From: Leptothrix sp. (in: b-proteobacteria)
GTDB taxonomy: Bacteria; Pseudomonadota; Gammaproteobacteria; Burkholderiales; Burkholderiaceae_C
Direction of reading: 5' to 3'
Assembly: GCA_013822685.1 (NCBI GenBank)
Contig: PNKV01000003.1
Span: forward strand, 124,001-188,000
DNA: 64,000 bases
Under the pieces are notes generated by a model. That model was not told the origin of the DNA and did not search any database. It worked only from the letters and a program-made list of their open reading frames with translations. The translations under genes and the position numbers were made by a program. Numbering within the stretch: the stretch's first letter is position 1; every line of letters starts with the position of its first letter. Shown piece by piece: positions 34,964 to 44,252 of this stretch.

Positions 34964-35680
34964 ATGAAATGTGATTCGTGGATCGCCACAAGCATGCTGG
35001 GCGTGTGCATGGCCATGGTGGCGGGTTGTTCGTCATCGCCCAAATCGGCACCGGCCCAGGAGCGCGCCGCGTCGGTTAATCAGACCTGCGCTTTGGCTGT
35101 GGCGGATTCGGGCGAGTTGGGCATGAGTTGTTTGTTGAAGGCCGAGCTGGCCGATACCCAGGTGAACGTTGATCGCCCGGGCAGCTTGGCCTGCAACAGC
35201 GACAGCTTTTCGCTGTTCAAGCAAACCATGAGCACGCCGATCTGGCTGGTGCACGGCCAAAAAGGTGACGATGGGCCTTTGCGCGTTCGGGTGGGCGGCA
35301 AGCTGGGACCGGGCACGCACGTCGGCAAAATCGGCCAGTCCGCTGGCAATGAATGTGATGCCACGGTCGGGCCGGTGGCCATCCTGACCACGCAATTTGG
35401 CGGTACCTATGTGGCCATGGTCGACAAAACCCAGCGGCCCGTTTGCGTGGCCCAGTCCCGCTTGGCCTTGAGCAGCTTGGCCCAGAAGCAGTCAGTTGGT
35501 TTGTCGAAGGACATCAGCGGCGTTACCCGCGAAAGCATCACCGACGCAGTGCAAAAGCGGCTGGACCTGGAAGTGGCCACCCAGGTCAACCGCTATCTGC
35601 AACCTGGCAAAGCCTTGTCCGATGCCGTGGTGAACCGCCATGGCCGCTGCCCCGAAGGTTTCAGAACCTTCCGGGACTGA
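34964..35680 (+). CDS. lipoprotein of unknown function
   Basis: A 238-residue protein starting MKCDSWIATSMLGVCMAMVA, with a lipobox ending VAGC (Cys near residue 22) followed by SSSPKSAP. CAGGAG lies seven bases upstream of this ATG, so upstream in-frame starts are rejected. The mature part is soluble, with three or four further Cys (NQTCALAV, MSCLLKAEL, SLACNSDSF, NECDATVG, RPVCVAQSR) that could form disulfides. No known domain is recognised. It is probably anchored to the outer membrane. It converges with argA, one base away. Confidence 0.75.
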   Translation: MKCDSWIATSMLGVCMAMVAGCSSSPKSAPAQERAASVNQTCALAVADSGELGMSCLLKAELADTQVNVDRPGSLACNSDSFSLFKQTMSTPIWLVHGQKGDDGPLRVRVGGKLGPGTHVGKIGQSAGNECDATVGPVAILTTQFGGTYVAMVDKTQRPVCVAQSRLALSSLAQKQSVGLSKDISGVTRESITDAVQKRLDLEVATQVNRYLQPGKALSDAVVNRHGRCPEGFRTFRD

Positions 35681-35681
35681 G

Positions 35682-37061
35682 CTACTTGAGGGGCTTGACC
35701 AGCACCTGCGAGCGCCTGTCCCACTTGTAATGGCGCTTGCGTGCCTCGGGCAGCCAAGCTGGGTCCACCGGCGCAAACCCGCGTTTGATGAACCAGTGCA
35801 TGGTCCGCGTGGTCAGCACGAACAGGGTGGACATGCCCATGCCGCGCGCACGTTGTTCAATGCGCTTGAGGATGCGCTCGCCGTCGCCTTGTCCTTGCAC
35901 ATTGGGCGACACGGTCAGCGCGGCCATCTCGGCGGTGCCTGATTCAGGATAAGCGTGCAGGGCGGCGCAGCCAAAGATCACGCCGTCGTGCTCGATCACG
36001 GTGTACTGCGCCACATCGCGTTCGATCTCGGTGCGGCTGCGTTTGACCAGTGTGCCGTCCTGCTCGAAAGGCTCAATCAATTGCAGGATGCCGCCCACGT
36101 CCTCGTGCGTGGCCTCGCGCAGACTTTCCAGCTTTTCGTCCACGATCATGGTGCCCACGCCATCGTGCGTGAACACTTCCATCAGCAAGGCGCCATCCAC
36201 CTTGAACGGGATGATGTGCACCCGCTCGACGCCGCCTTCGCTGGCCTTGACCGCGTGCTGCAGGTAGAAGGCCGTGTCGGTGGGCTGCATGGGGTTGGGC
36301 AGGGTGGCCACCAGGCGCTTGGCATCGGCCAGGGCCAATTCCTGGTCGATTTCGTCGTCGTTGTTCTGCGTGGCTTCCAGCTCGACTGCCTTGTCGGGCG
36401 ACTGCACCACGCTTTGCAAGATGCCGCGCACTTCGGTCACGAAGATCAACTTGTCGGCCTGCAAGGCGATGGCGGCGCTGGTGGCCACGTCTTCCATGCT
36501 CAGGTTGAAGGCCTCGCCGGTGTGCGAGAAGCCGAAAGGCGAGAGCATGACCATGGCACCTGTGTCGATGGCGCGCCGCACCGGCATCGCATCGATTTTG
36601 CGCACCAGGCCGGTGTGCATGAAATCCACCCCGTCGACGATGCCGACGGGGCGCGCCGTCACAAAGTTGCCGGAGATGACGCTGACCGAGGCGCCGGCCA
36701 TCGGCGTGTTGGGCAGCCCCAGCGAAAACGCGGCTTCGATCTCGTAGCGCAGCTGGCCGGCGGCCTCTTGCGCGCAGTCCAGCGCCACCGAATCGGTGAT
36801 GCGCATGCCGTGGCTGAATTTCGATTCCTGGCCTTTGGCGCGGAGTTGCTCTTCAAGCTGTGGGCGGAAACCGTGGGCCAGCACGATCTTGATCCCCATG
36901 GCGTGCATGAGGGCCAGGTCTTGCACAAAGCTTTCCAGCTTGCCGGCGGCAATCAGCTCGCCCGACAGGCCCACCACGAAGGTTTTGCCGCGGTGGGCGT
37001 GGATGTGCGGCGCCACGGAGCGAAACCAGGGTACGAAAGTGTGGGGGAAGACAAGGTCCAT
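35682..37061 (-). CDS. argA: amino-acid N-acetyltransferase (N-acetylglutamate synthase)
   Basis: A 459-residue bifunctional-fold ArgA. The N-terminal amino-acid kinase domain (about 1-290) shows FVVGLSGELIAAGKLESFVQ, IKIVLAHGFRPQLEEQL and GASVSVISGNFVTARPVG. The C-terminal GNAT domain (about 305-455) shows DVGGILQLIEPFEQDGTLVK, YTVIEHDGVIFGCAALHAYP, EMAALTVSPNVQGQGDGERI and LFVLTTRTMHWFIKRGF. It catalyses acetyl-CoA plus glutamate to N-acetylglutamate, the first step of arginine synthesis. The kinase part is the usual site of arginine inhibition. Confidence 0.96.
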   Translation of the reverse strand: MDLVFPHTFVPWFRSVAPHIHAHRGKTFVVGLSGELIAAGKLESFVQDLALMHAMGIKIVLAHGFRPQLEEQLRAKGQESKFSHGMRITDSVALDCAQEAAGQLRYEIEAAFSLGLPNTPMAGASVSVISGNFVTARPVGIVDGVDFMHTGLVRKIDAMPVRRAIDTGAMVMLSPFGFSHTGEAFNLSMEDVATSAAIALQADKLIFVTEVRGILQSVVQSPDKAVELEATQNNDDEIDQELALADAKRLVATLPNPMQPTDTAFYLQHAVKASEGGVERVHIIPFKVDGALLMEVFTHDGVGTMIVDEKLESLREATHEDVGGILQLIEPFEQDGTLVKRSRTEIERDVAQYTVIEHDGVIFGCAALHAYPESGTAEMAALTVSPNVQGQGDGERILKRIEQRARGMGMSTLFVLTTRTMHWFIKRGFAPVDPAWLPEARKRHYKWDRRSQVLVKPLK

Positions 37062-37202
37062 CAGGCGATACAGGTGGAAAAGAAGCTGAGACGGGCTTGG
37101 GCGAATGTTACCGGCATTGCCGGGGGTGAGTTCCCATTTTGCGCCGCATGCAGACTTGATACAGTCGCTGGCACATTAATCGATCAATATTGGGGAGAGT
37201 TC

Positions 37203-37931
37203 ATGAACACAGCATTCTTGTCATTCAAGCAATCCATGGCAGTCGCCATGCTGTCTTTGAGCGCGGTGTCTGGCGCGCAAGCTGCAGGCGACTGGCAAAC
37301 TACGCTTCAGTCGCGCGACATCAACGGCGATGGCAAGATTGACGCCTACTACGACACAAGCCTCAATGTCACCTGGTTGGCCAACCTCACCGCGGCAATT
37401 CAAGAAAGCTACACGCACGGCAGTTCCTCGCCATGGAGCTACAGCATGTTGGATTGGAACGGCGCAAACAGCTGGGCCAAAAATTTGAACGTTGAGGGCG
37501 TCACCGGCTGGCGCCTGCCTTCGATGGTAGATCTCGGCTCGAAGGGCTGCGTGCAAGGACAACCCGATTGCGGCAGTGCCAACCTAGATGTGAGCCGTTC
37601 GGAATTGGCGCACATGTATTACACCACCCTGGGCAATGCAGCCTACCCTCAGGCCGCAAACATGGGGCCGTTCAAGCGCGAGTTGGGGATAAAAGACATG
37701 GTCTCATCCCTTCGCTCGAATGTGTTCTGGTTGAGTGAGGGCAACTGGGCCTTCAACACATTGAATGGTGAGCAGTTTCAGTATTCCGAGTTCGCCCCAA
37801 TCTTCTCGGCCTGGGCTGTGCATTCTGGCGACGTTCCCAACGTGACCAACGTGCCTGAAGCCGGCACCTTCGGTCTGATGGCCCTGGGCCTGGCGGCCGT
37901 GGCGGGGGCAGCGCGCAGCAAACGGCGCTGA
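37203..37931 (+). CDS. PEP-CTERM type exported protein with DUF1566-like domain (copy 1)
   Basis: A 242-residue protein with a signal peptide ending SGAQA. It then has an EF-hand-like SRDINGDGKIDAYYDTSLNV stretch and a DUF1566-like core (TWLANL, WAKNLNVEGVTGWRLPSMVD, GNVFWLSEG-like closing part). The C-terminus is a PEP-CTERM-like sorting tail: VPEAGTFGLMALGLAAVAGA then basic ARSKRR. PEP has become PEA here. Such tails are cut by an exosortase, which is not encoded in this window. GGGGAGAG precedes the ATG. The core probably sits in the envelope or extracellular matrix. Confidence 0.88.
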   Translation: MNTAFLSFKQSMAVAMLSLSAVSGAQAAGDWQTTLQSRDINGDGKIDAYYDTSLNVTWLANLTAAIQESYTHGSSSPWSYSMLDWNGANSWAKNLNVEGVTGWRLPSMVDLGSKGCVQGQPDCGSANLDVSRSELAHMYYTTLGNAAYPQAANMGPFKRELGIKDMVSSLRSNVFWLSEGNWAFNTLNGEQFQYSEFAPIFSAWAVHSGDVPNVTNVPEAGTFGLMALGLAAVAGAARSKRR

Positions 37932-38066
37932 AAGCTGCGGCGGGGCCCCAGTACAAAGGGTTTTCCGCCACTGACTCATGGGGGGAGGCCAGGGCAACGG
38001 CGCCACTAGGCCATGCTAGATTTTCCCGTTGTTCAGACGTCAAACATCAAACACAGGGAAAGCCAC

Positions 38067-38915
38067 ATGCAACAAATCCGCGCGTCCAATTTCTTGCGCC
38101 TGGCGGCCGTCCGCCCGCTCCTCCGCACTATGGCCATGGCCGGGCTGATGGGGGCCGCTGCGGCCCATGCGGCAGGTGATTGGGAAACCACCTTGCAGGC
38201 TCGCGACATCAACGGGGATGGCACCGTGGATGCCTACTACGACACCACGCAGGACATCACTTGGCTGGCCGTGATCAACGCGGCGGCCGGATCCTCCGCA
38301 GACATCATCCGCACCGGCGACACCATCCCTTACCAGGACAACGGTGGCACGCGGAACTACGGCGTGGCGATTCCGCGCGAAACGATGGGTGTCGGCGGCT
38401 TGCCCTACCTGGTGTATGACTACGCGGACGGCGTGATGACCTGGGACAAGTCCAAGGCATGGGCCGAAAGCCTTGATGTGCACGGCGTGACCGGCTGGCG
38501 CCTGCCGGCCGTGGATGACCTGGGAGCGCCCGGCTGCGTGGCCGGAGAAGGCGATTGCGGTCAGAACGTCAGCATCAATCATTCCGAGTTGGCGCACCTG
38601 TTCCAGGCAGGGCTGGGCAATACCGCCGCAAGCTCCAACCCGGTGAGCCCCAACTTCGGACCGTTCACGACATTGCCAGGCTATCACTCCCAGAGTATTT
38701 ACGACGATTACATATTCTGGCTGGACAGGCCTGGGGCCATGTACGTGTCCCTCACCGGCTGGCAAACCGTCGGCGATACTCCCATCGATCCGCGGTCGCT
38801 CACCGCCTGGGCCGTGAAGACGGGCGATGTGCCCTCCATCCCGGAAGCCGGCACGTTCTGGTTGGCTGCACTGGGGCTGGCCGGCATCGGCTGGGCGCGC
38901 GTGCGCGGGCGCTGA
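38067..38915 (+). CDS. PEP-CTERM type exported protein with DUF1566-like domain (copy 2)
   Basis: A 282-residue paralogue of the preceding gene. It has the signal peptide region LRTMAMAGLMGAAAAHAAGD, the near-identical QARDINGDGTVDAYYDTTQD, then a longer insert (IRTGDTIPYQDNGGTRNYG) and the shared LDVHGVTGWRLPAVDDLGAP. It ends with the sorting tail IPEAGTFWLAALGLAGIGWA and basic RVRGR. AGGGAA precedes the ATG at 38067, which is chosen over an upstream in-frame start. Tandem duplication with the copy at 37203 is clear from sequence order and motif identity. Confidence 0.88.
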   Translation: MQQIRASNFLRLAAVRPLLRTMAMAGLMGAAAAHAAGDWETTLQARDINGDGTVDAYYDTTQDITWLAVINAAAGSSADIIRTGDTIPYQDNGGTRNYGVAIPRETMGVGGLPYLVYDYADGVMTWDKSKAWAESLDVHGVTGWRLPAVDDLGAPGCVAGEGDCGQNVSINHSELAHLFQAGLGNTAASSNPVSPNFGPFTTLPGYHSQSIYDDYIFWLDRPGAMYVSLTGWQTVGDTPIDPRSLTAWAVKTGDVPSIPEAGTFWLAALGLAGIGWARVRGR

Positions 38916-38983
38916 GGCGGCGGTCCTCCCGAGGGGCGGGGCGAGGCTGGTTCACAAGGCTTGTCGGCCCGGCGCGGCGGAAG

Positions 38984-41900
38984 ATGCCGGCGCCTTGGAT
39001 AATGCCGGTCTCGTCCGCTCTTGCGTCCACAGTTTCCGTGTCCACCGATCAGCCGTCCATCACCTTCCCCGAATCGCTGCCCGTCAGCGGCAAACGCGCC
39101 GACATCGAGGCCGCGCTTCGCGAGCACCAGGTCATCATCGTGTGTGGTGAAACCGGCTCGGGCAAAACCACCCAGTTGCCCAAGATCGCGCTGGCGATGG
39201 GCCGCGGCGGTTGGGGCCAGCCGCGTGTGCCGGGCAAGCGTGCCCAGCAGATTGGTCACACGCAGCCGCGCCGCATTGCCGCGTCCAGCGTGGCCAAGCG
39301 CATTGCCGAAGAGCTGAACACGCCTTTGGGCGAGGTGGTGGGCTACAAGGTCCGCTTTCAGGACCGCTTGCAGCCCGGCGCGTCCGTCAAGCTGATGACG
39401 GACGGCATTTTGCTGGCCGAAACCCAGTCCGACCCGGACCTGAAGGCCTACGATACGATCATCATTGACGAGGCGCACGAACGCAGCCTCAACATCGACT
39501 TCCTGCTCGGCTACCTGCGCCAGTTGCTGCCGCGCCGGCCTGACCTCAAAATCATCGTCACCTCGGCCACCATCGATGCTGACCGCTTTGCGCAGCATTT
39601 CGCATCCAGCAAAGGCCCGGCGCCGGTCATCATGGTCTCCGGCCGTTTGTTCCCCGTCGAGCAACGCTGGCGCCCGTTTGAAGACAGCCGCGACTACGGC
39701 CTGAACGAGGCCATCACCGATGCGGTGGACGAGTTGTGGCGCGAAGGTAGCGGCGACATCCTCGTCTTCCTGCCCGGCGAGCGTGAGATCCGTGAGGCCG
39801 CAGACCAACTGCGCAAGCACATCGCCAACCAGCGCATGGTGGCCAACATCCTGCCCTTGTTCGCGCGCCTGAGCCAGCAAGAGCAGGACGAGGTTTTCCG
39901 CACCGGCGGCGCGCGGCGCATCGTGCTGGCCACCAACGTGGCCGAAACCTCGCTGACCGTGCCCGGCATCCGCTATGTGATCGACGCCGGCCTGGCGCGC
40001 GTCAAGCGCTACAGCTTCCGCAACAAGGTCGAACAGTTGCAGGTCGAGCCGATCAGCCAGTCGTCGGCCAACCAGCGGGCAGGGCGCTGCGGCCGCGTGG
40101 CCAACGGCATTTGCATCCGCCTATACGACGAGAAGGACTTCAACGGCCGGCCCAAGTTCACCGACCCTGAGATCCTGCGCAGCTCGCTGGCCGGTGTGAT
40201 CTTGCGGATGAAGTCCTTGCACCTGGGCCTGGTGGATGATTTCCCGTTCATCGAACCGCCTTTGCGCAAGGCCATCGCTGACGGCTACCAGTTGCTCAAT
40301 GAACTGGGCGCGGTCGATGACGCGAACGAGATCACGCCGCTTGGGCAAACGCTGGCCCGGCTGCCGCTGGACCCGCGCGTGGGCCGCATGATCCTCGAAG
40401 CCAAGGACCGCCAGGCCCTGGCCGAGATGCTCGTCATCGCCTCATCCTTGAGCGTGCAGGACGTGCGCGACCGCCCCATTGAGCACCAGCAGGCCGCTGA
40501 CGAAAAGCACAAGAAGTTCGACGACGAGAAGTCGGAGTTCATGGGCACGCTCAAGCTCTGGAAGTGGCTGGATGAATCGCGGGGCGGCCACGGCCATCAA
40601 GCGCCCGGCGCGCCCGAGCAGCACAAGCTCAGCCACCGCAAATACGAGCAACTGCTGCGCGAGCACTTCATCAATCCGCGCCGCGTGCGTGAGTGGAAGG
40701 ATGTTTATACACAGCTGCACACCGTGGTCGCCGAGCACAACTGGCGCCTCAACGGCAGCCCCGCCACGTACGAGCAGTTGCATTGCTCGCTGCTCTCCGG
40801 CCTGCTCGGCAACATCGGCCTCAAGAGCGAAGACGAAGAGTGGTATCTGGGTGCGCGCGGCATCAAGTTCTGGAAGCACCCCGGCGCCAACCTGTCCAAG
40901 AAGCCCGGCCGCTGGATCCTGGCCGCCGAACTGGTCGAGACCACCAAGCTCTACGGCCGGGGCATTGCCAACATCGAGCTGCCCTGGGTCACACAGCTGG
41001 GCGCGCACCTGCTCAAGAAGCAGATGCTTGAGCCGCATTGGGAAAAGAAAGCCGCCGAAGTCGTCGCGCTGGAGCGTGCCACGCTGTACGGATTGGTCAT
41101 CTACAGCAACAAGCGCATCAACTATGGCCTGGTTGATCCGGTGCTGTCGCGGGAGATCTTCATCCGCGAGGCTTTGGTCAACGGCGAGTGGGAAACGCGA
41201 CTGCCGTTCCAGGCCCATAACCACAAGCTGATTGCGCAGGTCGAGGCGCTGGAACACAAATCGCGCCGACAGGATGTGCTGGTCGACGATGAACTGATCG
41301 CCGCCTTCTATGAAGCGCAGATCCCGCCCGAGGTTGTGTCCGGCGCCACCTTCGAGCGCTGGTACCGCCACGCCAGCCGCGAGAACCCCAAGCTGCTGCA
41401 CCTCACGCGCGAAGAGTTGATGCGCCATGAGGCCGCCGGCATCACCAGCAGCGCCTTCCCCAAGACCATCCGCCTGGGCGGTATCGACTGCGCTACCACC
41501 TACCTCCACGAGCCAGGCGATGCCCGCGACGGCGTGACGGTGACCGTCCCCATCTTCGCGCTCAACCAGGTGGGTGAGGACCGTGGCGAATGGCTGGTGC
41601 CCGGCATGCTCAAGGACAAGGTGTTGGCTTTGCTGAAAAGCCTGCATCAAAAGCCCCGCGCTCGCCTGGTGCCTTTGCCCGATTTTGCCGAAGCCTTCTT
41701 GCAATCCACCCCTTTCGCGCAAGGCGGCATGCTGGAGGCCTTGCTCAAGGCGGTGCGTGACAAGACCCAGCTGGACATCAAGCGCGCTGACTTCAAGCTG
41801 GAGCTGCTCTCACCGCACCTGTTCATGAACTACCGCGTGGTGGACGAGCATGGCCGCCAGTTGGGCCTGGGTCGCAACCTGGCCGCGCTCAAAGCGGATC

Positions 41901-42928
41901 TGGGGCACGAAGCCCGCGGTGCATTCCAGGCCTTGGCGGCACTCAAGGCGCAATCGGTGGTGTCAGGCGTGGACGACTCCTTGCCCGCGCAACAAGAGCT
42001 GGCCCCCCACGCCCGCTTCAGCAAGGCCTCCGCAGGCGCCTCATCGTCCGCGCCCAGCCCTGTGGCGAAAGCCAAGCCGCCGCAGCCCCTGACCGACTGG
42101 TCCTTTGGCGAGTTGCCCGAGCTGATGGAGATCCAGCGGGGCGGCCACACCCTGATCGGCTTCCCGGCCCTGATCGACAAGGGCAGCCATGTTGAGATCG
42201 AGGTTTTTGACGAGCCCGAGGTGGCGGCCCTCAAGCACCGCGCTGGCTTGCGCCGGCTGGTCGCCTTGCAGATCAAGGAGCCGCTCAAATACCTTGAGAA
42301 GAACATCCCGGATCTACAAAAAATGGCCATGGCTTACATGAGCCTGGGCACCGCCGACGAGTTGCGTGAGCAGATCATTGATCTGGCACTGGATCGCGCC
42401 TTCCTGATTGACCCCCTTCCCAACAATGCGGCCAGCTTCAAAGCCCGGATCGAGGAGGGCCGCCCGCGCCTGAACCTGATTGCGCAAGAAGTGGCGCGCC
42501 TAGCGGGCACCGTGCTGGTGGACTATGCGGCGGCCGTGCGCAAGCTCAAGGACGCCAAACCGCCCAAGGAAGTTCAGGATGACATCGCCGGGCAGCTCCA
42601 GCGCCTCATGCCCAAGCGTTTTGTGGTGCTGACGCCGTATGCGCAATTGCAACATATGTCGCGTTACCTCAAGGCCATTACACTACGCTTGGACAAGTTG
42701 CGTGGAGACCCGGCACGCGATGCCCAGCGTTCGCTTGAATTGCGTCCGCTGGAACAACGCTACCTGCGCCGCCTCGCCGATCTCAAGGGCGTGGTGGATG
42801 CCAGAACCGATGAATTCCGCTGGCTTCTCGAAGAGTTGCGAGTCAGTCTTTTTGCGCAGGAGCTGCGAACCCCGCAGCCCGTGAGCATCAAGCGGCTCGA
42901 GAAAACCTGGTCACAAATCACGAATTAA
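38984..42928 (+). CDS. hrpA: ATP-dependent RNA helicase HrpA
   Basis: About 1314 residues, the normal HrpA length. It has a DEAH-box helicase core: Walker A CGETGSGKTTQLPK (about 53-66), QPRRIAASSVAKRI, DEAH in IIIDEAHERSLNIDFLLGYL, SAT in VTSATIDADRF, and QRAGRCGR in motif VI. Then come the helicase-associated, OB-fold and long C-terminal DUF3418 regions (GEDRGEWLVPGMLKDKVLAL, LDKLRGDPARD near the end). It unwinds RNA and has a role in mRNA processing and ribosome rescue. The start is uncertain: ATG at 38984 or 39002, both with weak binding sites. The frame upstream is antisense-free but outside the family. Confidence 0.94.
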   Translation: MPAPWIMPVSSALASTVSVSTDQPSITFPESLPVSGKRADIEAALREHQVIIVCGETGSGKTTQLPKIALAMGRGGWGQPRVPGKRAQQIGHTQPRRIAASSVAKRIAEELNTPLGEVVGYKVRFQDRLQPGASVKLMTDGILLAETQSDPDLKAYDTIIIDEAHERSLNIDFLLGYLRQLLPRRPDLKIIVTSATIDADRFAQHFASSKGPAPVIMVSGRLFPVEQRWRPFEDSRDYGLNEAITDAVDELWREGSGDILVFLPGEREIREAADQLRKHIANQRMVANILPLFARLSQQEQDEVFRTGGARRIVLATNVAETSLTVPGIRYVIDAGLARVKRYSFRNKVEQLQVEPISQSSANQRAGRCGRVANGICIRLYDEKDFNGRPKFTDPEILRSSLAGVILRMKSLHLGLVDDFPFIEPPLRKAIADGYQLLNELGAVDDANEITPLGQTLARLPLDPRVGRMILEAKDRQALAEMLVIASSLSVQDVRDRPIEHQQAADEKHKKFDDEKSEFMGTLKLWKWLDESRGGHGHQAPGAPEQHKLSHRKYEQLLREHFINPRRVREWKDVYTQLHTVVAEHNWRLNGSPATYEQLHCSLLSGLLGNIGLKSEDEEWYLGARGIKFWKHPGANLSKKPGRWILAAELVETTKLYGRGIANIELPWVTQLGAHLLKKQMLEPHWEKKAAEVVALERATLYGLVIYSNKRINYGLVDPVLSREIFIREALVNGEWETRLPFQAHNHKLIAQVEALEHKSRRQDVLVDDELIAAFYEAQIPPEVVSGATFERWYRHASRENPKLLHLTREELMRHEAAGITSSAFPKTIRLGGIDCATTYLHEPGDARDGVTVTVPIFALNQVGEDRGEWLVPGMLKDKVLALLKSLHQKPRARLVPLPDFAEAFLQSTPFAQGGMLEALLKAVRDKTQLDIKRADFKLELLSPHLFMNYRVVDEHGRQLGLGRNLAALKADLGHEARGAFQALAALKAQSVVSGVDDSLPAQQELAPHARFSKASAGASSSAPSPVAKAKPPQPLTDWSFGELPELMEIQRGGHTLIGFPALIDKGSHVEIEVFDEPEVAALKHRAGLRRLVALQIKEPLKYLEKNIPDLQKMAMAYMSLGTADELREQIIDLALDRAFLIDPLPNNAASFKARIEEGRPRLNLIAQEVARLAGTVLVDYAAAVRKLKDAKPPKEVQDDIAGQLQRLMPKRFVVLTPYAQLQHMSRYLKAITLRLDKLRGDPARDAQRSLELRPLEQRYLRRLADLKGVVDARTDEFRWLLEELRVSLFAQELRTPQPVSIKRLEKTWSQITN

Positions 42929-42964
42929 GGGGGCGTGATTCACCGCTGCGTGTAACCGAGAGTC

Positions 42965-42980
42965 GGCGTAACGTTACGCC
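42965..42980. promoter_or_regulatory. perfect 16-base palindrome upstream of the DUF3617-like gene
   Basis: GGCGTAACGTTACGCC is a perfect palindrome about 95 bases before the GTG at 43075 and 36 bases after the hrpA stop. No T-tract follows. It could be an operator for the next gene. Confidence 0.4.
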
Positions 42981-43074
42981 TCGTCACGTTCAAAGCGGCG
43001 TCAAAATTTCCCCGCCCCAGAATTCGCATGTCGGGTGCAGTGCCCATCATTTATTTTTTGGTTTGGAGTTCGTT

Positions 43075-43668
43075 GTGGATAGAAGTGTGCAAAAGCGTTT
43101 TCTGGTGAAGACCCTCGCTGGGTCGATGTTGATGTTGGGTTTCGTGGTCCAAGCGCATGCTGGCGGCCTCATGCCGGGCACATGGAGATCCGACTACCGC
43201 GTTCAAATCAATGGCAAGGACTCCACGGTCGTCATGAAGCAGTTTGCCAACCAAATTGCTGTGGCCATGCCCAACGACTTGAGGACCGGCGCCAAGGTCG
43301 GCTTGAATACCGTCGGTAATCAAGGCAGTGCCACGGTTTGCATGACCCCGGTGGTGGCTGGAGCGTTGACTTCGCCCAGACTGGTGTTCAACAAGTTCGC
43401 CAAGATGAACCCTCGCTGCACCCTGACATCTGGCGAACTTGTCGGTGACACCGTGTCCTTTACCGGCCGTTGCGATGATCCGTTCACCTACACCGGCAAC
43501 GTGAGTGGCACCGTTCGGGTTCCCAACAGCTGGACCTGGTGGGCCAATATGCAAGGCGTGGGTCGTTTTCCCGACGCCGTCTTGACCGGCCTGCAGATTC
43601 CGGCGCAGACCCTGGTGACGATGAAAACAACGATGTCCAGCACGTTGACGTCGAAAACTTGCCCATAA
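43075..43668 (+). CDS. exported DUF3617-like protein
   Basis: A 197-residue protein. The GTG at 43075 is chosen because GGAG (43065-43068) lies six bases upstream. The signal peptide is FLVKTLAGSMLMLGFVVQ then AHA. The mature part starts GGLMPGTWRSDYRVQINGKD and has conserved Cys pairs (ATVCMTP, NPRCTLTSG, GRCDDPF), in the style of DUF3617: 'P-G-x-W' near the start, a Cys, and a late central 'Y-x-G' strand. The function of this family is unknown. The gene ends just upstream of tRNA-Pro. Confidence 0.7.
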   Translation: MDRSVQKRFLVKTLAGSMLMLGFVVQAHAGGLMPGTWRSDYRVQINGKDSTVVMKQFANQIAVAMPNDLRTGAKVGLNTVGNQGSATVCMTPVVAGALTSPRLVFNKFAKMNPRCTLTSGELVGDTVSFTGRCDDPFTYTGNVSGTVRVPNSWTWWANMQGVGRFPDAVLTGLQIPAQTLVTMKTTMSSTLTSKTCP

Positions 43669-43692
43669 AAGCTGAGCGCTCCAATTCCAGGC

Positions 43693-43698
43693 TATAAT
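43693..43698 (+). promoter_or_regulatory. minus-10 box of the tRNA-Pro gene
   Basis: Perfect TATAAT 12 bases before the tRNA start. No good minus-35 is seen at the usual distance. Confidence 0.55.
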
Positions 43699-43709
43699 CG
43701 AATTCTTGT

Positions 43710-43786
43710 CGGGGCGTAGCGCAGCCTGGTAGCGCATCTGCTTTGGGAGCAGAGGGTCGTGAGTTCGAATCCCACCGCCCCGACCA
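43710..43786 (+). tRNA. tRNA-Pro (anticodon TGG)
   Basis: The acceptor stem CGGGGCG (43710-43716) pairs with CGCCCCG (43776-43782), followed by A and an encoded CCA. The anticodon stem TCTGC/GCAGA encloses the loop TTTGGGA, giving TGG at 43744-43746. The T-arm GAGTTCGAATC is standard. All arms fold by eye. Confidence 0.97.
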
Positions 43787-43796
43787 AAAGTTGAAC

Positions 43797-43830
43797 AAGC
43801 CAGCAGATTTGATGATCTGCTGGCTTTTTT
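43797..43830 (+). terminator. Rho-independent terminator after tRNA-Pro
   Basis: AAGCCAGCAGAT (43797-43808) and ATCTGCTGGCTT (43815-43826) form a perfect 12-base stem around TTGATG, followed by a T-run. Confidence 0.95.
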
Positions 43831-44034
43831 CATGGCGCTCCGATTCAAGCGGGAGTGAGTCTGATCTGTGGCCCGTGACATATTCACGCTGCGTCATCTC
43901 ACAATGCAAAACACCGGCCGACGGTTCGGTAAGTTTTGTAACCCGCTCAAATCGCTTTGGGATGATTGCCACACCCGACTCCAGCTTCTGGCCGCAATCC
44001 TTCCCCGTTGCGGGGCAAGTGCCCCGCCAAGCCG

Positions 44035-44040
44035 TAAAAT
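44035..44040 (+). promoter_or_regulatory. minus-10 box of the tRNA-Arg gene
   Basis: TAAAAT ten bases before the tRNA-Arg start. TTGCGG at 44008 is too far for a normal spacer (21 bases). The 210 bases between the previous terminator and this box hold no gene that I can support. Confidence 0.45.
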
Positions 44041-44050
44041 CGCGCCTTGG

Positions 44051-44127
44051 CTGTCCGTAGCTCAACTGGATAGAGCAATTGCCTTCTAAGCAATAGGTCG
44101 GGGGTTCGAGTCCCTCCGGACAGGCCA
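44051..44127 (+). tRNA. tRNA-Arg (anticodon TCT)
   Basis: The acceptor stem CTGTCCG (44051-44057) pairs with CGGACAG (44117-44123), followed by G and an encoded CCA. The anticodon stem ATTGC/GCAAT encloses CTTCTAA, giving TCT at 44085-44087. The T-arm GGGGTTCGAGTCCC is standard. Confidence 0.96.
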
Positions 44128-44252
44128 GTAATTTTGTGGGTGAGGCGCGTTGGGTGGTGAAAACATGGTCATTCGCTTAAGGCGAACCCATGCAGAATGG
44201 ACGCAGTACCTCGTGCCCTCTCCAAATCTCATCCGGCGTTTCGCTGACCAGC

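Noticed and set aside
35955..37202. Long N-terminal extension of the first PEP-CTERM gene
   Set aside because: The extension is antisense to argA. The ATG at 37203 has a strong binding site and begins a signal peptide.
38555..38983. N-terminal extension of hrpA
   Set aside because: It overlaps the second PEP-CTERM gene in another frame and has no helicase-family counterpart.
44003..44026. Two mutually exclusive GC hairpins before tRNA-Arg, seen as an attenuator
   Set aside because: CCCCG-TTG-CGGGG and CGGGGC-AAGT-GCCCCG overlap, but no T-tract or leader peptide exists and a tRNA gene would not need attenuation.
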